Source: Pseudomicrostroma phylloplanum
Taxonomy: Eukaryota; Basidiomycota; Exobasidiomycetes; Microstromatales
DNA length: 64,000 bases
Assembly (NCBI GenBank): GCA_039545275.1
Contig: BCHS01000007.1
Coordinates: 744,001 to 808,000 of the forward strand
Direction: 5' to 3'
This document shows positions 55,841-64,000 of the stretch, piece by piece. Below the pieces are notes generated by a model. That model made no database searches. It had not been told where the DNA came from and worked only from the letters and a program-made list of their open reading frames with translations. The position numbers were made by a program, and so were the translations under genes. Each line of letters begins with the position of its first letter. The first letter of the stretch is position 1.

Positions 55841-57611
55841 CTACAAGGTGCCCGGGTCAAGGTCGACGATCCGCACCGTACGGTCGAAGCCACAGCTGGC
55901 GATTCTTCCATCAGGTAGCACGATCCTGCAAAAGAGGAGAAGGGATGTTTATCAGCTCCCGCTCCTCTCATTCTCTGCCCAAATCCGCTAGCACTCACAC
56001 GTCCTTGATACATCCATTCGCCCCTCCCATCCTCCACCTCTTCGCCTTTTCCTCCGCACTCATCCCGCTAAGCTCCACCTCACTCAATGCTCCATGCACA
56101 CCTAATGCGCTCCTCTCCTTCCCTCCCTCTGCCTCTCCACCACTAAAGTCAAAGAGCCTCAATTGCCCTTCCTCAGAGGAGAGCCACACGCCTGCTCCGT
56201 CTGCCCTCCATGCTTGGCGGGGAGAGTAGGTTGGGGAGCTGGGAAGGGTGGTGTGCAGCACGAGGGCGCGCGTGGAGGAGAGGGGCGGCATGAGGATGAC
56301 TAGTGAATTTGAGGAGATGGAGGCGTGTGAACCTGTGAGGAGGGAGAGAAGGGGAAGGGTAGGATGCGGCACAATTGAGAGGATCGAATAGGAGACGTGC
56401 GTGTCCGAGGTGTGCTCGTTGGTGTTGAAGGACTCTTCTTGCCAGGCGCTCGAGGCGGGGAAGATGCTGCCAGCGCTGTCTGGGAGCGTGAGGTAGTGGA
56501 TGAAGCAGTCGTCCCGGATCGAGTAGACGAGTTGTTCGCCAGCGGGTGTGGGGACAAAGGCGAGTGCTTCGGGGTTGCCCCTCGTGGAGATGGTGTGTAC
56601 CAATCGAAGCAGTGTCTTCAGCGGTTGCAGGTCCAGGTCGTCTTCATCATCCTTGTCCTCGTCCATAGCATCACCAGTGCCGCCAGTAGAGCTGCTCTTC
56701 TTCTCATCGCCGACTCTCTCATAGATGTGGATCTTCTTGTCGTACCCAGCCGTGGCCAAGTACCTCCCATCTGCGTTCCAGCAGCACCTCACCACAAATC
56801 TCGTATGATCCTTCAATACCACCATCGGCCCATCACGAAGCGTCAGTAGATCCCACAGGACCACTTTACCATCCATCCCAGCCGTGACCAGCTCCCTCTG
56901 TTCGAGCGGGTGTTGCGCCAGATCAAGGACAGGCGCAGTATGTCCCCTCTGCTCCGTCCGCGCCACGGGCTCCACCGCCTCGAGCACCTCTCCCTCTTCT
57001 GCATCGAAGAAGAGCAGACGCTTGTCCGCTCCTGAAGAGGCTAAGCAGGACTGGTAGCGCACCTCGAAGTGGGGGTCGGACCCGTCTGCGGGTGAGGTGT
57101 TGAAGCGCCGCACGGGCAGGGAGAGGGAGCGGAGCAGGAGGATGTTCGAGGGGTGTAGTGAGGAGTGCGTGAGCGAGACGCGATACGGCAGCTTGGAAGG
57201 TCCCGCAAGAGCAGGAAAAGACAGGGCGGTAGAAGAGGCGAGGGAGCCGGCATTCGTAGCGGCTGCTATCCGCGGTCGAAGCAGGTCCAGAAGATCTGGC
57301 GTAGACACCTTCCCTCCTGCGGCCGAAGCCGCTGCTGCTCCTCCCGTGATGCTCAGCTCTCGCTCGAAAGCGGCAAGCGTATCCGAGTTGGCCCAGTTCT
57401 CCGCAAGATATTTGAGCACGACCGCCTCTGCCAGGTCCATCAGCGGAGAGGCGCGCCGCTCCCGAGGCTTGGGCATATCCTGCGCTGCTGACCGGCTGTA
57501 GTCGTGCGTGAGGGTGTGAGACTGGTCCACCTGCTGCCCTTGCATCGTGCTGGCGTTGCCGGCATCGTCGAGGATGGTGAGACTGGAGAGGTGGTCGCCG
57601 ATGATGTCCAT
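55841..57611 (-). CDS. LisH-WD40 repeat protein
   Basis: Exons 57611-55999 and 55925-55841 (73-nt intron, phase 2) give 565 residues. A LisH-type dimerisation helix sits at about 57-88 (AEAVVLKYLAENW then LAAFERELS). WD40 blades follow, clearest at LDLAQHPLEQRELVTAGMDG with KVVLWDL, and WNADGRYLATAGYDKKIHIYE. The last exon supplies the closing blade (VLPDGRIASCGFDRTVRIVD). Some blades carry long insertions, including an acidic one at about 325-345. No paralogue name is certain. Such proteins are usually adaptors of ubiquitin ligases or chromatin complexes. Confidence 0.82.
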
Positions 57612-57828
57612 GATGGCTCCTGACAGGTAGGAAAAAGGGGGCCAAGGTGGAAGGGAGTGGGAAGTGAAGCAAGCTTAGGGAATATAGGCACAATGCATTG
57701 GCCAGTCGCACTTCTTCCCGCTCACGCCTCCACACGCGCCAAATCTGGGTGGCCTCTGAAAGCTGAACCAAAACGGGTTTTACATTTGGCCAAAAAACCA
57801 AATAGATATTGCCGCTCTCCCTGAAATC

Positions 57829-60006
57829 TCACTTCTTGCCCACTCTCAGGGGGTCCTTTTTCTTGCCTCTCATCGACGAGCCGCCCCTTCCAGCTCCTCC
57901 CCTCCCACGACCCCTGGCAGCTCCACCCCTGCCCCTGCCAGCAGCGTTCTTCCTCATGCCAACGTATCCCAGTGACCTGCCCTGTTCGTCGTAAGACACT
58001 TTGCCCTGTGTACCCGCCTCGCCCTCCACACGAGGCGCCTTGAGTCCCCTCACACCCATGCCCTTGGGCAGAAGATAGTCCGGCACATGCTTCAAGTGGC
58101 CCTGACCTGCTCCCCCACCTCCCCCTCCCCCACCAACCTTGCCATCGTGTCGAAGATACTCAAAGTCCCGCGGGTTGTCCTCAAAGTGTTCCCTCAGACG
58201 CTTGCTCCTGAGGATCTCCAGCTTGATCTCCTTGATCCGCGCCTCCTTGACTCGATGCCGCGTCGTAGCGCGTAGCGCATCCTCCATCCTGTACCGGAAA
58301 CCGGTCACGAGGGACCAGTCGATCTTCCACGCCTGCAGTGGGCTGGCTCCTCCAGCAGCAGGAGAGGCGAGTCGCTTGAAGTGGCGGGAGATCTTCTTCC
58401 ACGTCGAGGGATCCAGCGCCGATGTGGGAGAGGCGGTGCCTTTCATTCCAGTCGTGCTCGAAGAGGTAGTGGCCGTCTTTGTACCCTCGCTGTTGACGCC
58501 TGGAGAGACGATGAAGCTGAGCGCAATACCGCTTTGGTGAGCTCGAGCAGTTCTTCCGATGCGGTGGATATAAGAGGAGAGGGATACGGGCAGGTCGAAA
58601 TTGACGACGCAGGAGACATTGACAAAGTCGATTCCCCGAGAGACGCCGTACTCCGTGGCAGCGGTAGCTGTGCTAGACTTGGACTTCTTGTTCTTGCTGG
58701 TTTTGGTTGGAGCAGAAGGTTCCGGTGACGGGGCAGAGCGCTTGCGCTTCTTGTCTGATGCAGCCGTCGCCTCGTCTGCCTCGTCGAGGTCTTCATCGTC
58801 ATCTTGCTTCTCTGCCTCTCCATCCTCGTCGGCCTCTGCCGCCTCCTCGTCCTCGTCTTCATCTTCTTCCACGCCCTCTTGCTCCTCCTTCATCAGCCTC
58901 TCATCACCCTTGACATCCCTCGCTCCCTCGTCTGTAGCGATAATGACATCGTACACGCCCTTGTTGAACTCCTGCACGACATGGTACCTCGAGTTGCCAG
59001 GCATCTCCGCATTGAGGACACAGCTCCTCACGCCGAATGCCTCGAGGAAGAGCCGTACCTTGTACCCTCGATCCACGTCATTGACAAAGACGAGGACTTT
59101 ACCCCTCACAAGACGCAGCTTGAGCAGGACATACAGCAAGAGGAACTTGTCGTCTTCGTTCGAGAGATGGACGTAGTATTGAGCGAGGTGGGTATGTGTA
59201 TGAGCATCGTCTTTAAGGTTGAGCACCTGCGGCTTGCGAGTGCTCGAAGAGGAGGATGAGAGGAGGGAGCGCAGGGCCTCGACATCCTGCGACATCGTCG
59301 CCGACATGAGGAAGCTCTGGTAGTTCTTGGGGAGGTGATTGCCCGAAAAGAGGGCCTTGACCGCCTCATCATGGCCATAGGAGAGGAGCAGGTCGGCCTC
59401 GTCCAACACCAGCGAGTCGAGATGGTCAAGTGGCAATGCCTGGGACTGGACAAAGTGCAGTGCCCGCGAAGGCGTAGCCACGATAATATCCGGCCTGTCT
59501 GCCAGGAGTAGCTTGAGGACAGACGAGCTGGCCTCTCGAGCGATGTTGACCACTTTCAGGTCCTCGCCGCTGCCAGCGCAGATACGCCCAACATGACTTG
59601 CCACCTGTTCTGACAACTCGCGTGTGGGAACGAGAATCAGTCCTCGTGTCCTCTGGTAGTCCCCGCTGCTCTTCCCCAGCGCTTCCTTCGTCTTTAGGAT
59701 CTTCTGCACAATGGGCAGACCATAAGCGAGAGTCTTGCCCGATCCAGTACGAGCCCGAGCTACGATATCATGGCCGGAGAGAGCAAGCGGTAAGACTTGA
59801 GCCTGTACTGGAGTCGGGTGAGAGAAGCGGAGGGTGGAGAGGGCGAGGAGGATGGGTGGGGAGAGGAGGTGAGAGATGGAGGCGAAGGTTGGCAGGTCGT
59901 CGGTGGATGGGGCTGCAGGCATCGACAGCGCTGCGACCTGGGTGGCGTCGGCCTTGCTGGCCTTGCTGGTCGAGGGTCCAGCTTCACTGTTGGCGATGTC
60001 GTCCAT
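57829..60006 (-). CDS. DBP9: DEAD-box RNA helicase DBP9 (DDX56)
   Basis: Single exon, 725 residues from the ATG at 60006; 56 more upstream codons are open but not helicase-like. Motifs: F and Q-motif (FASISHLL, HPTPVQAQVLPLAL), Walker A ARTGSGKT (85-92), PTRELSEQ, DEAD in VLDEADLLLSYG, SAT in FLMSATMSQ, FVNDVDRGYKVRLFLEAFG, and HRIGRTARAHQSG. Between motifs IV and V lies an acidic stretch (EEDEDEDEEAAEADEDGE) at about 410-450, a known DBP9/DDX56 trait. The C-terminus is an RGG/GRGRGG tail. Role: 60S ribosome subunit assembly in the nucleolus. Confidence 0.94.
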   Translation of the reverse strand: MDDIANSEAGPSTSKASKADATQVAALSMPAAPSTDDLPTFASISHLLSPPILLALSTLRFSHPTPVQAQVLPLALSGHDIVARARTGSGKTLAYGLPIVQKILKTKEALGKSSGDYQRTRGLILVPTRELSEQVASHVGRICAGSGEDLKVVNIAREASSSVLKLLLADRPDIIVATPSRALHFVQSQALPLDHLDSLVLDEADLLLSYGHDEAVKALFSGNHLPKNYQSFLMSATMSQDVEALRSLLSSSSSSTRKPQVLNLKDDAHTHTHLAQYYVHLSNEDDKFLLLYVLLKLRLVRGKVLVFVNDVDRGYKVRLFLEAFGVRSCVLNAEMPGNSRYHVVQEFNKGVYDVIIATDEGARDVKGDERLMKEEQEGVEEDEDEDEEAAEADEDGEAEKQDDDEDLDEADEATAASDKKRKRSAPSPEPSAPTKTSKNKKSKSSTATAATEYGVSRGIDFVNVSCVVNFDLPVSLSSYIHRIGRTARAHQSGIALSFIVSPGVNSEGTKTATTSSSTTGMKGTASPTSALDPSTWKKISRHFKRLASPAAGGASPLQAWKIDWSLVTGFRYRMEDALRATTRHRVKEARIKEIKLEILRSKRLREHFEDNPRDFEYLRHDGKVGGGGGGGGAGQGHLKHVPDYLLPKGMGVRGLKAPRVEGEAGTQGKVSYDEQGRSLGYVGMRKNAAGRGRGGAARGRGRGGAGRGGSSMRGKKKDPLRVGKK

Positions 60007-60329
60007 GATCGTCGTTTGCTGTGGGGAAGTGACTATGCACGAGGTGCTATCCAGGTAGCGTAGCGTGTGTAGCGGCGTAGGAAAGCCAACCTTCGGACCT
60101 TTGCACCAAATTTTGCCTCGGGTGAGATTACAGCCACGTGCCTCTTTCCGCCTGCACTGCTTCCCGGAAGCCATGGAAACACCTGGGGTGAGTGACTTGC
60201 TCCACCTTCGTTGCCATGGCCTAGGCCAATCAGATTATCGTCGACCTCGTAGATTCTCCTTCTCCTTCGTATCCCCCGTCTCGCCTACTGTCTTTACCTC
60301 CTCCGTTCGCCGGAGCCCGTTAGCATTGG
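60007..60329. promoter_or_regulatory. Divergent promoter, DBP9 / PAQR gene
   Basis: 323 bases. A CACGTG E-box lies at about 60135-60140 inside CCACGTGCC. No other gene is supported. Confidence 0.5.
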
Positions 60330-61807
60330 ATGTCGAACCCCCGTCTGTGCACTCACGACGAGTTGCCGGCATGGCTCAAGGACAATGGCTTCATCCTCAC
60401 TGGCTATCGTCGTCCAGGAGACCACGAGGAGCCTCAACATCGAATCGGCGAGGATGACCACATTGTAGAATCTCTCCTGTCCGACGAAGACAAAGGCGAG
60501 CGGCACGAACGTGAGCTCAAGAGGAGAGGGCTGGGTAACGGCAGCGCAAAAGCCAATGGAGATGCAAAGGCGGCTCAGCCCCCGTTCAGACATGATACCA
60601 TCGCCAAGTGTTGGGGCAGCGTCTGGGGCTACTTTCACAACGAGACGTGAGTGGAAATGATGAGCTAGAGGAAATGTCTTCAATGCTGTGACAAGCTGAC
60701 TGAACTCTTTGCCTCACTCCAGGATCAACATCCACACACACCTCTGGGGAGCCGTCTTCTCCATTTCGCTCCTCTTCCTGCACGCCCTGCACCACTTCTC
60801 TCTCTTCCCCTCGTTCCTCCACCCACTGGCATACCACCCGATCTTCTCACCTCCCCATATTCCTTCCTCTCTCAGCAAGTCTTCGTCCTCCTGGTCCTCC
60901 CCAAACTCCTCTGCAAACGACTGGAAGGACACAGTGGGGTTCACCATCTTCCTCCTCTCCTCCGTCACCTGCCTCACCCTCTCCTCCTCCTTTCACACAC
61001 TTTCCTGCCACTCTCGTCAGCTAGCGCACAAGTTCAACAAGCTCGACTATGTGGGCATCGTGGTAATGATCGTGGGCTCCTTCCTGCCTGCTCTGCACTA
61101 CGGCTTCTATTGCCGTCCACGCTGGCAGCTCGCGTACGGTAGCGGGATCAGCCTCCTGGGCGCCGGAGCTGCATACGTAGTTCTCGCTCCTCACTACGCC
61201 ACGCCCGCCTACCGGCCCATACGCACTGCCATCTTTCTCGCACTGGGCCTGTCGGCAGTGGTGCCCGTAGCGCACGGTACTGCCATCTACGGCGTGCGCA
61301 TCCTGGACTTGACAATGGGCGTGCGCTGGCTGGCCTTGGAGGGAGTCCTCTACGTCACGGGCGCACTGCTGTATGCCCTTAGGATCCCAGAACGCTTTGC
61401 AAGAGGTCGCTTCGACTTTCTCGGGGCCAGCCACCAGATGTTAGTACCTGCAGACTGAGCACGAATACCCTCCTCGTGTTGATCCTCCTGCCGACTTCTC
61501 CCCGCTGATCCCCCGCTCTCCACTCCTCTACTCCCCTATGCGTATCGAAATCGACCTCGACCTCAACACCAGCTTCCACATCTTCATCCTCCTCGCCGCC
61601 CTCTCGCACTACATTGCCCTTCGTAGAGCCTATGCCTTTTGGCACATGTCCGCTTTCACTCTTTCCTCTTCTTCCTCAAGCTCCTCCTCTTCTTTGAAAA
61701 CAGGAATGGGGGAGACGGGGATGGGGGGAAAAGTGGAGACGATGGCACTCGATGTTGGGAGGAGAGCCGTCTGTCTGGGAATTGATAGCTGGAGGGGGGC
61801 ACTCTGA
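60330..61807 (+). CDS. PAQR family (adiponectin receptor/IZH, hemolysin III-type) seven-helix membrane protein
   Basis: Exons 60330-60646, 60723-61439 and 61573-61807 give 422 residues. The first junction rebuilds FHNETINIHTHLWG, the PAQR hallmark before TM1. The second junction, HQ/IFHIFILLAALSHYIALR, supplies the last conserved His pair before TM7. The middle holds SSSFHTLSCHS, whose Ser/His residues are metal ligands. The zinc-site residues (S-x3-H and H-x3-H types) are present. Yeast IZH members affect zinc and sterol homeostasis; PAQR proteins are thought to have ceramidase-like activity. The Ser-rich loop between TM1 and TM2 is long. The C-terminus after TM7 is a Ser- then Gly/Met-rich tail whose exact end is less certain. 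Confidence 0.92.
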
Positions 61808-62417
61808 ATAGTTCATGGATGGAAAGAGGGAGCAGGGAGGGAGGGAGAGGTCGTCTTCCCTCGTCTGTTCTAGAGGTGATTCGCTGGGATATTGAGACCG
61901 CTAGCTAGATATCCCCCTTCCCTCCTATTTGTCACTACATCAGTATCAGATGGTCCGAGTAGAGCAACGATAACAGTAGAGCTTCCGTCATCTACCTCGT
62001 TCACGACCCCTTCGAATAGTAGACATCGCATGCATGGTACTCATCAATCCTTGATTGGAAACGACTGACTCTTCGACAGCAAACCTAAGCAAAAGCAAAA
62101 GGACGAACGGGCAAGGGGGGGACGAGGTGCAGAGAAAGAGTAAGGAGAAAGGTGTTAGAGGAAGAGAAGAGAAAGAGGGGTGGTATGCGACGAGGGCTGT
62201 TCACTTCCTTTCTTCCGTCCATCGATTCGATTCGATTCGGTTCGGCTCGGCTCGGCTCATTCCGGATTGGCTCGACTCTTGCAGATAGACCTCGGGGCTC
62301 AGCGTCCGCTGCCCTGCCTGTATGCCCAGCTCGGATTCCGGAGCTCTTGCTGCTGTCCCATTCTTCGATCAGGCGCGCTCAGCAGCTGCTACGCCGGCTC
62401 GAAGGCGCCCAGCCCGC
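61808..62417. other. Convergent intergenic region, 610 bases
   Basis: 3' flanks of the PAQR gene and the PB1-retropepsin-like gene. It contains a degenerate pentamer repeat (ATTCG then GGCTC units) at about 62224-62258. No gene is supported. Confidence 0.5.
62224..62258. repeat. Degenerate pentamer repeat (ATTCG)n / (GGCTC)n
   Basis: Tandem ATTCG units that drift to GGTTC and GGCTC over about 35 bases. Confidence 0.8.
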
Positions 62418-63661
62418 TCAGGGGATCGGTACGGGCTCTCCATGCTCGTCCCTGACCACCACGACTTCCACCTCTGGCTTCTCTCCAGTGTCCATGAAGA
62501 CTACGCTGGTCATATCCACCGGGTCGGTCCTGACTCCCCTCTTCTCCATGAAGCTCCTTCCTAGGATGACGGGGAAGTACGAGTCCTCTGCCAGCATCAC
62601 TGTGCAGCTTACGGGCTTGGATCCTACCTGGACGGGCCACTTGCCCAGGTTGGTGATGCCGTTAAAGCCATAGGTTCCTGGAGTGGTGTCCTTTGGGATG
62701 AATCCGTGGTTGAGGGCAAAGGAGCGCGAGACGTACACGTGCCTGTATCCACTCTTGAGCATCATGGGCACGTCCTGCACGGGACCTAGAGACCCCTTGA
62801 GGAGTCGTACGCCCAGCTGAGAGTGGAACTCCTGGAAGGCAATCTTGTGCGAGAGCGTCTCTGCATTGGAAACGGCAGTGCCAGTCGTCTTCTTTGATCG
62901 ACCACTCCTGACAGAAGCACCATCTGCGCCGTTGCCGTGATGGTGGTGAGTAGACTGGCCATCGTGCTGCGACGAGGGGTACTCGGGTGCGGAAATCTTG
63001 TTGAAGCCGGGCATCGCGGCTGGCTCGCGTGGGGGAGGGTAGAGGATCGAGTCTCGTCCACCACCAGACACGCCGCCTGCATCGACGTACTCGTCTACAG
63101 AGGTGACCTGGTGAGGCGTCACGCGGTGGATGGAGACGGCACCGCCTTTACCCCGACCGGGCGTCTTGGCCACGAGGGTGGAGTGGTCGATGACGGGCAT
63201 GTTGGCCATGGAGCCTGCTCGGCCAGAGGTGTGGAGGGATTGGCTGTCGTGGCTATCCGATTCTGGGATCTCGGGCGAGGTGAGGAAGACTGGGTGGACA
63301 AAGGGTCGAGCGTGAGCAAGAGGATCATGGTCAGAACGTGTATCACTACCATTGATGACAAGCAACTCCATCACCGTTACCTCCACCCCCACCAGCTCCA
63401 CTCTCCCCCGCCTTGGGGAAACTCACCGTCAGCCTCCTTCTCCGCGCCGACCCTCTCAGTGAAGATCTCCCAATCATCGTCATCCTCCAAAGAGTACTTT
63501 GATCCCTTGTGGCCATACTTGACCGCCAGTGGGATTCCATCGCTGAGCTGCAGACGGATCTTGGCGGCTGCCCTGGACCGGAGGGTGGAGAGATTGTCGT
63601 CCTTCTTGAGACGAAGTGCGAAAGAAGGGAGGGAGCCTGCGTGGACGTTGAGGATCGTCAT
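62418..63661 (-). CDS. PB1-like domain joined to a retropepsin-like domain lacking the catalytic Asp
   Basis: Exons 63661-63427 and 63289-62418 (137-nt intron, CTGAC branch-like site, CCCAG acceptor, phase 1) give 368 residues. Residues 1-78 resemble a PB1/ubiquitin-like fold: a basic strand (LRLKKDDNLSTLR) and a terminal acidic loop (YSLEDDDDWEIF). A His/Ser-rich disordered linker follows. Residues about 235-345 look like a retroviral-type aspartyl protease fold: KSGYRHVYVSRSFALNHG where D-S/T-G is expected (K257-S258-G259), then YGFNGITNLGKWPVQV, CTVMLAEDSYFP and the classical ILGRSFMEKRG. The catalytic Asp is replaced by Lys, so peptidase activity is not expected. No reverse transcriptase, integrase or long terminal repeats are nearby. 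A basidiomycete-specific domesticated domain is my inference. Confidence 0.75.

Positions 63662-64000
<339 letters not shown>

Noticed and set aside
62418..63661. Retrotransposon gag-pol remnant
   Set aside because: Only a retropepsin-like fold is present. No reverse transcriptase, RNase H, integrase or terminal repeats were seen, and the gene has an intron and a separate N-terminal domain.

Overview
The window is nuclear DNA of a fungus, most likely a basidiomycete and possibly from Ustilaginomycotina (the exact clade is inference). The base composition is GC-rich. The genes are compact and encoded on both strands. Introns are short (about 50-133 nt), with GTGAGT/GTAAGT-type donors, CTGAC-like branch sites and CAG/TAG acceptors. 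Proteins carry long Ser/Ala/Pro-rich low-complexity stretches. There is no operon structure, no recognisable transposon, no CRISPR array, and I found no tRNA or rRNA gene. Splice sites were placed by eye from reading-frame continuity and conserved protein motifs.

Layout. 1-130: 5' end of a gene leaving the window on the left. 131-2646: about 2.5 kb without a gene. 2647-9355: giant HECT E3 ligase (UFD4/TRIP12 type). 10102-12970: CWF19 splicing factor. 13127-14733: uncharacterised protein. 15119-16581: PRELI/UPS1-type mitochondrial lipid-transfer protein. 16964-18733: OSR1/SPAK-type STE20 kinase. 18864-20477: PIG-A/GPI3. 20596-21921: 5-formyl-THF cyclo-ligase. 22050-23331: zinc alcohol dehydrogenase. 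25224-29303: coiled-coil protein with a HAP1/TRAK-like dynein-binding box and a C-terminal membrane segment. 29522-30831: nitronate monooxygenase. 31391-33321: STI1/HOP. 33720-39872: very large Ser/Pro-rich protein (three-exon model). 41141-42460: exosome RRP4. 42735-44091: Bem46/ABHD13-type hydrolase. 44333-44812: ubiquitin-eS31. 45360-45884: small nuclear-type protein. 46166-47211: MMTAG2-like protein. 47293-49114: MFS anion:cation symporter. 49743-52384: acid sphingomyelinase-like. 53100-53961: GINS PSF1. 54121-55718: CCDC174-like. 55841-57611: LisH-WD40 protein. 57829-60006: DBP9 helicase. 60330-61807: PAQR receptor. 62418-63661: PB1-like domain joined to a retropepsin-like domain that lacks its catalytic Asp. 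63893-64000: nearly pure poly-C, probably a contig edge.

Most genes are housekeeping and functionally independent: RNA processing (CWF19, RRP4, DBP9, CCDC174-like, MMTAG2-like), protein quality control (UFD4, STI1, ubiquitin-eS31), replication (PSF1), membranes and lipids (UPS1-like, PIG-A, sphingomyelinase, PAQR) and metabolism (MTHFS, ADH, nitronate monooxygenase). Several pairs share short divergent promoters (UFD4/CWF19, UPS1-like/kinase, MTHFS/ADH, nitronate monooxygenase/STI1, RRP4/hydrolase, PSF1/CCDC174-like, DBP9/PAQR).

The most novel items are the candidate membrane-anchored dynein adaptor (25224-29303) and the domesticated pseudo-retropepsin (62418-63661). Next come a PIG-A gene with no visible AUG, a possible dual-targeted MTHFS, two in-frame introns without stop codons, and a UPS1-like protein with large insertions.
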